Positions 34,936 to 45,714 of a stretch of DNA of 64,000 bases are shown one piece after another. The notes beneath the pieces are model-generated. The model worked only from the letters and a program-made list of their open reading frames with translations, did not search any database and was not told the origin of the DNA. This DNA is from Brachypodium distachyon. Lineage: Eukaryota; Streptophyta; Magnoliopsida; Poales; Poaceae. The stretch covers positions 10,726,001 to 10,790,000 of the forward strand of contig NC_016132.3 in the NCBI RefSeq assembly GCF_000005505.3, in the 5' to 3' direction. Made by a program: the position numbers and the translations under genes. Positions within the stretch are counted from its first letter, which is position 1; every line of letters begins with the position of its first letter.

Positions 34936-36274
34936 TCCGCTGCTGGTTTTTGTCTTTCCTTCGTTCCCTGCAAGTGTCGCGCTTGGCGCCGTTTGAACAA
35001 TTATGGTTTTCATTAGTCCATGTAATCGTTCGCTACTTCTATGAATTTCGTTTTCTGGTTCTACTTGGTGCTTGGTTCTTTTTCCCGGAATTGACTTGCG
35101 GGGTGGATCTTCTGGTCTTTGTGTGCTATGCCTTGTGTTGCCGGGAACTCGCGCGCTACCCACTTAACCAGACCAGGGACCCGGGACGGACCCTCAGTGC
35201 CAACCCGGGGTCAAGTTGCAGCGGCGAGCCACTCCGCTTTCGGGTAGCTACTCCCAAGCATGCGCCCGCAGGACGGACCCGCAAGCCGCATGGGACTCCC
35301 GCCGCAAGTGTCCTTCTAACACCCCAACCGCACGCAAGACTGGAACCATACCAATGAGCCAATCGTTAAGTATCAGAAAGCTAGGCGGCTAGGATCATGT
35401 ACTTAGTTGTCCGTTCTCTTGTCGAACGCCTTGGTTCTGTACTTGGAACGCCTGCTGGAGGGGTGCGGCAAGGGCGCGATGGCAGTGCACCCATCGGCGC
35501 TGAGCACCGATGGCATGCACCCCCATCGCGTCCCTGCGGCCTCCCTCGCCTTCGTAGCCATCTCCTCAGCTTCGCTCTGAGCTGTCAGTGGCCACCACGC
35601 CCTTTTATAGGCGCGGCGAAGAACGCTTCCACCGCGCGCGCCGAGCTATCGCAACACACGTGGCAATACCCTCCTGCGGTAAGAATCTTGAAGTGGTCGC
35701 CATGGACCACTTGCTACCCGCTGAATGACACGGTCTGTGAGCACTCCACAAGTGTTACAGTGCGCCCGATCCCATCCTTATCCTGCATGTCAGATTCTTA
35801 CCGCGTCCGAGATGCTGTAATTTTTTTTCAAAACGCACGAAAAAGGACGCAGCATAGATAGAAACAGACAGAGCACAGGTAGCTCTCCTGCCTCCCAGCC
35901 CCTGGGCACAGAAGGGTCGGTACCAAATTTGGGTGTGAGCACTCTTTCAATCCCAAGACACATACATTGCGTGGTGCACGTTGCGGGGAACCCAGCAATG
36001 GCACGACCCCGTGCCGGAGTGATCCGGCAACGGGATTTTTCTTTTCGAAGCTCCGGCAGCCCCCTGCTCACAGCCAAGGATGGAAAGAGCCTTCTGTGCA
36101 CTTAGAGCAGGAGACAGAAGGAAGAACATGCAAATAACGAGACAATCTGAAATTCAGGAGAAACCACTTATCTTTATTCATAGAAACTAGCGGATTACAA
36201 TCGGGGGTTGCCCGGCTACACTAGTTCGAGAGGCATGTTGCCGGAGCATCACCTGTGGGCCGGGCTCCGCGGCT

Positions 36275-38730
36275 TCACGGGTAGAACTTGCGCAAGTGTT
36301 CAAGGTTCCAACTGTTTTGCACCGGCAAGCATTTTTCGGTTTCCAGCCGGACAGCCCCCGGCCTGGTCACCTGCACTACCTGGAAGAGGCCCTTCCATTT
36401 CGGAGCCAGCTTGTTCCCGGCCTTCGTTCCTTGTATTCGGCGCAGGACAAGATCTCCGATCTCGAGCTCCCGGGGACGGACCCGCCTGTCATGATAACGG
36501 TGGAGCCCCTGCTGATAGCGCGCAGCTCTGATAGCAGCCCAGCATCGAAGCTCTTCGATGAAGTTAAGATCATCAACCCTCTGCTCGTGTTGTCTATGCC
36601 TGCCGTACGCGCGTGCCCGAGGGTATCCATGCTTTAGCTTGAGGGGCAGCACCGCTTCTGCCCCGTAGACAAGTGTGAAACGAGTTTCGCCCGTTGCCCG
36701 GCTAGGTGTGGTCCTGATTGACGACAACACGGGCTGGAGTTCTTCGACTCAGTGCTTCCCGTGGCCTTTGAGCTCGTCAAAGGTTCTCGTCTTGAGCCCC
36801 CGCAGCACCTCTGCGCTCGCTCGCTCCCCCTGTCCGTTGCTCCTCCGGTGAGCGACAGAGGCGAAGTGGATCTTGGTGCCCATGCCCTCGCAGTAGGCCT
36901 GGAACACGGCGCTCGTGAATTGCGTGCCGTTGTCGGTGATGATACCATTGGGCACGCCGAACCGGCACACGAGGCCCTTGAAGAATTTGATGGCCGCCTG
37001 AGCGGTCACCTTCCGCACTGGTTCCACTTTCACCCACTTGGAGAACTTGTTGATGGCCACAAGCAAATACTCGTAGTCACCAACCGCTCTCGGCAATTTG
37101 CCGACGATGTCCAGCCCAAGACAGCGAACGGCCAGGAGGATGGAATGACTTGCAGGTCCTGCGCCGGCTGGTTACTCTTTTTCGCGTAGAACTGGCACGC
37201 CTCACATGTCTTGACTAGGTGCTCAGCATCGGCTACCGCTGTAGGCCAGTAGAAGCCGTGTCTGAAGGCCTTGCCGGCTAAAGCCCGTGAGGCCACATGG
37301 TGTGAGAACGTGCTTCGGTGTATGTCTTCTAGAAGTGCGCGCCCTTCGTCTTGGGGCACGCAGAGGAACTTCACTCTGTTTGCATGCCTCCGGTAGAGAT
37401 CCCCGTCTACCAGAGCGTACATCTTGGCTTGCTGGGCTACACGCTCCGCGGCAACTTCATCTTCCGGGAGGGCTTCCCCTTTCAAGTGGCGGGCGATGTC
37501 CGCTGCCTAAGGTGGGGTTTCCCTATTTACGCATGCCGCCACATCAGCGACATGGACCTCCGCTGTTGCGGGGTTTCCTTCGGTTGCAAGGGGGACCTCC
37601 CCGACAGCCGGCTTGGGAGCGACCGAAGGCGCAGTCTGCCTGTGCCAGAACACTCCCGCCGGAACCTTCCGGCTCTCTGCTTCCCAATTGGACAGTTCGT
37701 CAGCCGTGAAGTTATCCTTGCGCTTGACGTGCTCGAATCGCAAACCCTTGAACTTGCGTTCCAGCTTGCGGACTTCATCTACGTATGGTGCCATCTACGA
37801 TCACTCGTAGTCCTTGTTAACCTGGTTGATCCCGAGTTGGGAATCCCCGCGAACAACCAGGCGCTTGATATCAAGGGCGATCGCCGCCCGCAACCCGGCG
37901 AGAAACCCTTCGTACTCAGCCGTGTTGTTGGTGGAGTTGGGGAAGTCAAGCTGGATGGCGAACTTCAGCTGGTGTCCTTTGGGTGACTCGATGACGACTC
38001 CGGCGCTAGCTCCCTGCAGGATGAACGCGCCGTCGAAGTACATGATCCAGTGGTCTTCATCCAGCTTGCCAGGCAGGCTGGTCTCCAGCTCTTCTTCTTT
38101 TATGCCCGTCGAGGTCCATTCTGCAACGAAATCAGCCAGAGCAGCACTCTTTATACTCCTGGTGTTGGTGAAGTGTAGATCGAACTCCATCAACTCCATT
38201 CTCCACTCGGCCACTCTTCTGGTGGCCTCACAGTTGGTGAGGGCCCGCTCAAGGCAAAACCTTGATACTACTGTGACGCGGTGCGCCTGGAAGTAATGGC
38301 GCAGCTTGCGTGATGCAAACAGAATCCCCAGCAAGAGCTTCTGCACTTGCAGGTACCGCGTGCGGGCATCGCGCAACACCGTACTGATGAAGTACACCGG
38401 GTGCTGCACGAGCCGCTTGCGCGGTGTTGACGCCGTCGGCTCGATGGCGGTTCCTGGGTCCAAGGCGGTTGCCGGGGCTGGCTCAGCCCCCTGCCCTGCA
38501 AGCTCAGCCCCCGGGAGGTCTTCTTATCTCTCGGCATCTAGCACCGAGTTGACCACTTGGTTAGTCGCTGCCAGGTAGAGTAGCAGCGGCTCGCCCGGCT
38601 TCGGGGCGACGAGTATTGGTGGCGACTTCAGGTACTGCTTGAGATCCTGGAACGCCGCTTCCGCCTCGAGGGTCCAGTCAATTGGGCCCTTCTTCTTCAT
38701 TACCCCAAGGGTTTTCTCCCTGCCTCGGCT
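36275..38730 (-). pseudogene. Degenerate pol: RT end, RNase H, integrase
   Basis: On the minus strand: 38730-38524 holds the end of reverse transcriptase and the first RNase H region ('GPIDWTLEAEAAFQDLK', 'PPILVAPKPGEPLLLYLA'). Then 38463-37801 holds the rest and a second RNase H ('IMYFDGAFILQGASAGVV', 'NNTAEYEGFLAGLRAA'); two RNase H domains are typical of Tat elements. Integrase follows, with the zinc-binding region at 37485-37130 ('HRSTFSHHVASRALAGKAF', 'CEACQFYAKK') and the core at 37096-36749 ('FGVPNGIITDNGTQFTS'). The C-terminal part ends at 36275. In-frame stops lie near 38524, 37801, 37792, 37507 and 36746, and a frameshift near 37100. Protease and most of the reverse transcriptase are missing. 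Confidence 0.85.
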
Positions 38731-39360
38731 CCCGGCCCTCCCTGCGGGGGAGGGTTTTCTCCCTGCCCCAAGACGCGTGGCGCGTCTCCGCGTCCCGGGT
38801 TCTGCCCCTAACCCGAACCGGCCGGGGCGCCCTCGCCTTGCGGCTGTTGGGCGGCGAGCGCGAGGAGCTCGTACAACTCCGCACCCCACACCTCGTGTGC
38901 CGGCGTGCCCTGCTGCGGCTCGTAGCGCACCATGACCCGTGCGGCGATGATGGCTTCTGCCAGGGTTTCGGCAGGAGGCAGCCGGGTGGGTAGGGTGCGA
39001 TCCCGACGGCGTCACTCGCGACGCAGTGAGCTCGTGACGCAGCTGCCGCTGCGCGTCTTCGCCCTGCGAGTGAACTCGCTGGCCAGCGCGGGCGGCGTCG
39101 TGGCCGCTCGCGCGACTGGCTCCTGCGCTGGGAGCCGCCGGCCCCCTTAGCCGGTTGTTCGCCGACGGCCGAGGAGGTGGGGGTGGCAGCTGCGACTGCT
39201 GCACCTGAGAGGGCTCAGGGTTCTCCTGGCCCTGCGAGGCGGGTTGCGCGTCGCGTGACCGCGTGTGCGCCGCTGGGACACCACGCGGATCAATCCGAGA
39301 GTCACCAGCCCGCTTGGGAAGCATGATGGCTGATCCTGTTGGTGAAGAAGACGTTGCCAA
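38731..39360 (-). pseudogene. Gag-like N-terminal remnant fused to the RT end
   Basis: A minus-strand open frame starts at 39360 with a Pro/Gln/Ser-rich stretch ('QVQQSQLPPPPPRPSANN') as in grass Gypsy gag leaders. It becomes Arg-rich and then passes directly into the reverse-transcriptase tail near 38730. The junction zone carries 'gggttttctccctgcc' twice (about 38709 and 38752), so a deletion between short repeats removed the rest of gag, protease and most of RT. Confidence 0.5.
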
Positions 39361-39367
39361 TATAGCT

Positions 39368-39387
39368 GCAGACGACGGCGCGCCAGA
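39368..39387 (-). other. Primer binding site region of the Gypsy element
   Basis: On the minus strand, two bases after the LTR end, the sequence begins 'tggcgcgcc', a common start of primer sites in grass Gypsy elements. The priming tRNA was not identified. Confidence 0.5.
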
Positions 39388-40253
39388 TGTCGTAGCCTAG
39401 GGCGTAGACACCGGGGGTGCGCGGCACCCCCTTTTAGATTCGCCGGAGGGCGTCGGGGATCGCTCCGGCGATCGCCGACGAGGCCAATGTCAAGCGTGAG
39501 GATTCACACAATCGTTTTTACCCAGATTCGGGCCACCCTGAGGTGTAAAACCCTACGTCCTGCTTCAGAGTTCTTATTAACCAGTGAACAAGGGTTTACA
39601 GGTTGCCGGGAGAGTTCCCGGGCGTTCTCTCCTTTTCTGCTAAGAGTTACTTGCTATTTCTGGCTAAAACTAGTAAGAAACCGACCCTTTGACCGTTGGC
39701 AATGGTCCTACTTTTATATCCAAGGGGATACCACAGGTGCCTTGGTGCAAGGATGACAAGTGGCGAGCAAAGAGCTCGAGCAGCTTGCCCTCGCTGCGCT
39801 GGTTTGCATGCATGGGGAGTAGCCCTGTAGCTAGGGCACTACGTGCCTAGAATTCACAGCGGGCCAGTCAGTGTGGGCTGACTAGACGGGGAATCCCCTT
39901 TCTGTCGGAACATTAAATGCTTGCTTGTGATTCACTCCTCGCCCCGACGAGCCCTGCGCACAGGGAACCCGCCGGGCAGCCACGTGGCGTCGATGCTCTG
40001 TCCGTCTGGTACCGTCCTGGTAGCGATCGCCCGCGCTCGGGGACACCCTCCCCGGCAAGTGACCTTTCCGGGGAGCGCTCAGATGGGGATTCTCTTGTTG
40101 CCTTCCAGGGCAACCCCCGCAGCCTGCTCTGCCGGGCTGGTGGCTTGCCGGGCAGCTTGTGCGGTGCTGCCAGGGGCGCTATCGTTCCGGGGAGCGGGTG
40201 AGGCGACCCACGCATCATGCAACGGTGGTACCCTGGGTGCCACTGGTGCGACA
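39388..40253 (-). repeat. LTR (5' LTR in element orientation), 866 bp
   Basis: It begins 'tgtcgtagcc' and ends 'gtgcgaca' on the + strand and is followed by the GTTGT target copy at 40254-40258. It is the partner of 29976-30846. Confidence 0.93.
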
Positions 40254-40391
40254 GTTGTATTGTGATTTCATGGAATATCAAATTGAATTCATGTAGTCAA
40301 TTCTGTGCCAACCAAACAAGTTAGTTTCTAAAATTCAAAATGAATTCCACAATTCTAATCCCAAATGATGGGTGCCAAACAAGTTGTAAGT

Positions 40392-41333
40392 ATGTTGTCA
40401 CTGTTGCCTAGACGGCTAGACCAGGGAGCTCACCGGGTGATCAACCAAACAAGGTCAAGGCACCTTCGAAGGATGCTTTCGGCGAGTCACCTTCGCTTTA
40501 GGGCAACGACCATTCATATATGAAGGAAAATCGAAATTCCAACACATAAATATTGGTCATTTGCCTCCATATGCATAGTCTGACAAAGGAGATAAGGTAT
40601 CTGGTGTACACATTATTATATATTCTAGACTTCAAACATCAAGGTGGCCATGAAAATGGCCCAAACAGAGAAATGGAAGAGTTACTATTTTGTTTGTTTT
40701 GCCATCTTGTTTACATGTACACTAGTCATCAATCAGTTACATCAGTGAGTTACTAACATGCGGTTGTGTGCTTCCGGAGTATGCAGAGGCCGGGAGGTCC
40801 TTACCTGCCTTTTCGGTAAAAGATCATGACAGCAATGGGTAACCTTCTCTAGGAATCTAGCTAGCCTGAAGCTTACTCCACAAAAGTTAACTGAACTCTG
40901 AACCTTCTGTGCCCTGGAACAGTTAATGGGGACTAGCGAGTAACCACTAGCCAGTGATGGTATTGTCTTCTTCACTAATATGTTGAATCAACAAGATGAA
41001 TGATGCACAGACCGGCATCGAGCGATTGATTTAGTTGGGAATCAACCAGAAATGAGGACCAAGATCTGAAGAACATCTCAACAAACACAAAATGTTGTGG
41101 TTCATCAGGAAACCAATAATATTTCTAACATTTGAGAAGAGTGGTCAAGTTCCAGTATTTGGTGGGATCTTCCAACAACATTTATCAAACATTCCACTGT
41201 CATGCAGAAAGCTCGAGCTACCATTAATTATTGACAAGAGTAATTAAAGTCTCAACATCAAGAAGCAAAACTATGAGATGCGACACAAATGCAGTTGATT
41301 CAGCTGATGGGCGTCATCATTTCAAATGTTCAT
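40392..41333. other. Spacer, 3' side of the ubiquitin-L40 gene
   Basis: No gene recognised. Several short open frames exist on both strands without family likeness. The right end should hold the 3' UTR of the ubiquitin-L40 gene. Confidence 0.5.
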
Positions 41334-42698
41334 TCACCAACCATGCTTGGAGGCAAACTTTTTCTTTGGCCTCACCTGGAAAACAGAAGTGTATAAACAA
41401 AATACAAAGGTAAGAGAAAGAATAAATATTGATCATAGCTCAGTTGTGTTACAGATATATGCATGCAACTGGAATTTATCTGAGTATGAAGGGACAACAC
41501 TTCCATGACAGGGTAAAATAAGGCCATCTGATCTGACGAAAAGAAGAAGCCTTACCTGGTTGCTGTGGCCGCACTTCTTCTTGCGGCAGTTGATGGACCT
41601 GACGGGCAGGCGTGCAAAGCACCTGCAAGTCGTACAAATTTGTGGAATTAAAGAAAATACTGGAGCACACGTTTGCACATACATTTACAAGCACAAACTT
41701 CTCGCGAACAGCGTTTATGCAGTAAAATAGATGCAGAAAAGAACAACCATTTCGTAGTTAATTGGTGAACCAGATATGTACAGTGAATGAAATTCGTGGT
41801 TCAGGGAGTGCATATATACTTTCGGCAGACCATCTTGTTCTCATTGTGCTTCAGAGCAAGGATCCGGAGGTTGGGGTCGATCCTGGGGTACCAGCCTCTG
41901 CCCCCGCCAAAGAGGCGCAGCACCAGGTGAAGCGTGGACTCTTTCTGGATGTTGTATTTGGCCATGGTGCGGCCATCCTCCAGCTGCTTCCCCGAAAAGA
42001 TGAGACGCTGCTGGTCCGGGGTGATACCTACAGTTATACGCAGAGCAAACAACAAACGTGCACAATTAGTTCATCTACATAAGTTTGGTAAGGTAATAAA
42101 TGAACTCGCAGTTTCATTAAGGGTAGTGATGAAATTAGCCCGAGATCGACTAGATTTGCTACCAAACAGGGGATCTGCTGCTAGATCCAGTTGAATATCT
42201 ATTGCCTAGCAAGTTTCCAAAGAAGAGACCAATCGATTTCCTACTGCTGGACTAGCAAGTAACAAGACAAACCAGCATTACACAAATCGGATCAAACACG
42301 AGAGTTTTGATTTTAAGATCAAAAGGACCAAGCGTCCAAGCACCCCAGGTAGATCTGCTCTGAGTTAGCTAGTGACGACCAAGCACGGCAGCATTTGATA
42401 ATTTGCTCACCTAGGTGAGATTATTGGGGTATGCGAATGGTACGAGCAACCAAGAAGAGATAAAAATAAAACGGAAGCTAGCTTTCGAACAACGCCACAC
42501 GGATAATTACGAGGACCAAGACCACGCAGATGAAGCGGATCGGCCGGCGAACGTCAAATAACATGGAGGAGTTGGTGATCGGAGAAGGAAAGCACCTTCC
42601 TTGTCCTGGATCTTGGCCTTGACGTTGTCGATGGTGTCCCTGCTCTCGACCTCGAGCGTGATCGTCTTGCCCGTCAGCGTCTTGACGAAGATCTGCAT
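41334..42698 (-). CDS. Divergent ubiquitin-ribosomal protein L40 fusion
   Basis: The fusion normally yields free ubiquitin plus large-subunit protein eL40 after cleavage behind Gly76. Exons are 42698-42596, 42027-41820, 41622-41556 and 41375-41334, 139 residues, all phases matching. The ubiquitin part keeps I44, G75-G76 and the seven lysines but differs from the nearly invariant plant sequence at S20R, P37T, A46S, L56M, D58K and R74F, so the tail reads 'LRLFGG'. The L40 part keeps the four zinc cysteines ('CRKC' and 'NCRKKKCGH') but starts '[13 protein letters not shown]' in place of the usual 'IIEPS' start, and ends with an extra 'FASKHGW'. It is 63 residues instead of 52. Open frame and intact splice sites argue for a gene, but the unusual changes could mark an early pseudogene. 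A TATA box lies about 90 bp upstream. Confidence 0.85.
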
Positions 42699-42786
42699 CT
42701 TCCCTCCTCGCCCTCGATCGCTCTCTCTCGCCCGGTGGTGGTGGTGAGCAGTGCAGTGCAGTGAGCAGCGCCGCGGACGTGAAGTC

Positions 42787-42793
42787 CTTTTAT
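42787..42793 (-). promoter_or_regulatory. TATA box of the ubiquitin-L40 gene
   Basis: The minus strand reads 'ctataaaagg', a good TATA box, about 90 bases before the ATG at 42698. A CT-rich leader with GAGAGA runs lies between. Confidence 0.6.
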
Positions 42794-43258
42794 AGTGAGT
42801 AGCGAGGTAACGCACCCGCTACGAAACCCCAAGAACCCTAGCCAGCCAAGTGGAGGCGTCGCTGCTGTAAGCACGGAACTTGGTCGGGGGTGCCTGGCTG
42901 GCTGGCTGCCTGGTTCCGACTGCCTGTGCAACCAATCGATCTAGACGGTTTTAACGGAGTAAGCCCATTTAAAGCCCAAAGTCCATAAGGCCGATTAGCT
43001 TTTTTTGGTTCCTGATTTCTTAATTAGACATTTTCCTCTCTAAAAAAAGAAAAAAGGCAAGACATGTTGATACCGAAATAATATAGTTTTGTGCCAATTT
43101 AATGTCCCCCTATTAAAATTTATTGCTCTGGATAAATCTTTATATCTGGTATTCGATGCAAACCATCTGAATTTCATTTTTTTTAAATGATTGAGGTTAA
43201 AGTTAACTTCTTTCTGGTTGGTCTTGTTTCGAACCAAACGTGCCACTCAAATGATATA

Positions 43259-43371
43259 CTCCCTCCGTCTCATATTAAGTGACTTTCTATTATATGTATC
43301 TAGACGCTTTTTAAGCATAGATATATCTATATTTAGGCAAATTTGAGTCACTTAATATGAGACGGAGGGAG
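43259..43371. mobile_element. Stowaway MITE, 113 bp
   Basis: The ends are 'ctccctccgtctcatattaa' and its inverted partner, with TA on both sides. It is the same subfamily as 48885-48997: both have the 'gtatctaga' middle. Confidence 0.92.
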
Positions 43372-43476
43372 TATATGTCTTATTGGAGATATATCACGAG
43401 TTTGATATTACCACTTAATTGTTGAAAATGCTCCCTGGCTAGTCGCCACGATTTTAGTTGCCACTAACAATTAATA

Positions 43477-43589
43477 CTTTCTTCGTCCCATAATTCTTGT
43501 CGAAATCTTACATGTATCCAGACATCTTTTAGAAATAGAAACTTCCATTTTTAGGCAAATTTGAGACAAGAATTATGAAACGGAGGGAG
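43477..43589. mobile_element. Stowaway MITE, 113 bp
   Basis: The left arm 'ctttcttcgtcccataattc' and the right arm ending 'acggagggag' are inverted copies, with flanking TA on both sides. The left terminus has mutated from CTCCCTCC. Confidence 0.85.
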
Positions 43590-43762
43590 TATTTAAGAGA
43601 TCAGCTTGTGGTAAGTACGTAGAAGGGTCGTTATTCGATTTGAGTAAGAATAATCTTAAATTTCTTTAACAGTTAAGCAAACTGTGTATAGTTTTTTGCG
43701 ATGAACAGGAAACTATCTGATACATTCTCTTCCTATGCCAGTTGTGCGTGGCATTTGAGGTA

Positions 43763-43886
43763 CTCCCTCCGTCCAACAAAGGATATCTCAACTTTGACTA
43801 AATTTGAATGCATTTATACACCAAGTCATGTTTAGATACATCCAAATTTTGACAAACCTAATACATATTTTGTTGGACAAAGGAAG
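43763..43886. mobile_element. Stowaway MITE, 124 bp
   Basis: The left arm starts 'ctccctccgtccaacaaagg'; the right arm is decayed ('ggacaaaggaag'). TA lies on both sides. It is in inverted orientation relative to its relative at 19626-19749. Confidence 0.87.
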
Positions 43887-44822
43887 TATATAAACAATCC
43901 ATCTGCACGCGAAGCCCATTCTAATTTCTCCAACAATTTTGGGGACATACATGGAAGAATGTCGTGCACACAGATTGTTAGATCCGTCTGCAAGACTTCG
44001 ACGTGGAGCGGCGGCGGCAAGGTCTAGCTCTCGTTTAACCCTAACCTGGGTTGAGGTCTTCCACTTGGTGTGCATCGATGGACTCAACACTTACGCCCAC
44101 GAGGTCTCCATTCCTATTTCTAATTCGTACATTTTTATATTCGGTGATTCTAAGTGGGGCACGTGCCCCACTCGGTCTTACCGTGCGGCGTTGTTCCCAC
44201 CGTTCGATTCCTCTCCCGCACCCATCTCTCTCCCCGTTCCACTCTCCTGTACACCACCTACAAAATCCTCAAATCACATTCTCTTCTCTCTCCCGATGAT
44301 GGCGCCCTCGGCCTTCTCTGCATCGGCGTTGCCTCGCACAAGAACAGCGGAAGAACTCGGTGGGGAACTTGGTCGGGCCCCGCCACCTGCTGCCTCTGCT
44401 GCCCACCGTCAATAATGCTCCGTGGCTGTGTACGAGGCTGCCGCCATTAACGGATGAAGAGAAATTAATTCAAGTGTCCTGTCGTCGCTGACGCCATGCC
44501 CGTCGGCCCGCAGCTCCGTAGCGTAGGTCGTCATCCTCTTTCCGCGGCTCCGCAGCACCAGCGTAGGTCGTCGTCTGGCAAGTAGGCGCACGTAGGCCCA
44601 GATGCACGAGCTCCCGGTGGGGTCGAGAGGGTCGCGGACGAAGCTGAGGCTCTGGACTGCGGCTATGTGCGACCTGGGGCAGTGGGTTGACGCTGTGAGT
44701 TTGATCCCCATGATTTGTGTCTGCTGGAAGAGAAAGAACAATCAGATTGGAATTTATACATCCTGCTGACCCAAATCTGAGAGAGGGAATCACGGAGAGA
44801 GAGGGGAGCAAGGAGTCGGTAC
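43887..44822. other. Spacer with a perfect 20-bp palindrome
   Basis: No gene model holds here. A perfect palindrome with a CACGTG centre spans 44153-44172. The downstream part is CT-rich and promoter-like, but no gene follows it. Confidence 0.45.
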
Positions 44823-45581
44823 GGGGCTGTTTGGTTGGGCTGGCTGCACCTGTTTCGCATCCGCCATGCAAAATTCACCTTGTTTGGTTTCTTGGGCCAG
44901 GTTAGGTGGTGCAGCCCGGATGCAAAAATGGCCTCCTCAGCATGCATCCCGCGTACGCTCGAATCGAGCGTTTTTTTCGGTGCAGCGGCCTTTCTCTCGT
45001 CTATCTCTTCCCGACCTTGTTCTCGTGCTCGTTGCCCGGTGCCAAATCGCCCCCGGCGGCCTGCTCCGGCCTCCTCTTCGCCAGACACGCCCTCCCCGTC
45101 GATCTCCGAGCTTCCCCGACCCCGTTCCCGGCCCAAATCGGGGCCGGCGAGCAGTCCGCCGCCGCCCAATCGACCACCCGCCGCAACCTCGATTGGCTCT
45201 GCCGCCGGCTCAATTCTCTCCACTGCCGGCTCGATTCGCTCCGCCACTGCCTCCTATATCGTCCAAGCCGTCCTGCGCAGCCGCAGCGCCACCTTCGCGG
45301 GCTTGATTCGGTCCGCAGCTCGATGGGGTCCGGCACCTTCTCCTCTTCCTCTGCTGCCGCCGTTCCTCCTTCTCCTCCGGCGTCGTTTCTCGTCATCTAG
45401 CGCCGCCGCTGCCTCTATTTTGTCTTCTGTCGCCGTTCCTTTGCCCTGCCTGTAGCTCCTCTATTCATGGAACACCAAACATACGGCTACAGTTTGGGGA
45501 TGCACCCCAGCTGCTGCATCCCCTGCTATAGCACCCCTCGTGCGATGCAACCCAGTGGCTGCAGACAAACCAAACACCCCC
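44823..45581. mobile_element. PIF/Harbinger-like non-autonomous element, 759 bp
   Basis: The left end 'ggggctgtttggttgggctg' and the reverse complement of the right end, 'gggggtgtttggtttgtctg', are alike, and TAC stands on both sides (44820-44822 and 45582-45584). Such 'GGG..TGTTTGGTT' ends with 3-bp targets mark PIF/Harbinger elements in grasses, although their usual target is TTA or TAA. The centre is very GC-rich (45000-45400) and looks unlike the ends; no transposase is coded. Three long open frames through the centre are due to composition. Confidence 0.65.
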
Positions 45582-45714
45582 TACAAGTGAAGAAAAAGAG
45601 ACACATGGTCTTGGGGATCACATCGTGTGGACATGAGAGAAAGAGGGAGAGTAGCTGCAGGAGAGGGTGAGTGGCCCAACGACATATTGTTCGGTCCTAT
45701 TTGCCATGTTGTAG

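Larger units (their letters stand above)
29976..40253 (-). mobile_element. Gypsy LTR retrotransposon, Tat-like, defective, 10.3 kb
   Basis: Two LTRs (29976-30846 and 39388-40253) with TG...CA ends and a GTTGT target duplication enclose an 8.5-kb interior. Orientation is minus. Next to the right LTR the minus strand gives a primer-site-like 'tggcgcgccgtcg', and the minus-strand purine tract 'acccgggggctac' stands before the left LTR. On the minus strand there follow a short gag-like N-terminus, the end of reverse transcriptase, RNase H and integrase. An antisense ORF sits between integrase and the 3' LTR. Antisense ORFs at that place are known from Tat-clade grass elements such as RIRE2 and Grande. 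Stops, frameshifts and a large deletion make it non-autonomous. The LTRs differ at roughly 5% by eye, so insertion is not recent. Confidence 0.9.
29780..40391. mobile_element. Small TIR element split by the Gypsy insertion
   Basis: The left end 'acttacagctcgttttgcac' and the right end, whose reverse complement is 'acttacaacttgtttggcac', match at most positions, so these are the two TIRs of one small element. Its left part is 29780-29975 and its right part 40259-40391, about 325 bp together once the Gypsy element and one target copy are removed. The flanks do not show an obvious target duplication. The superfamily is not clear. Confidence 0.6.
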
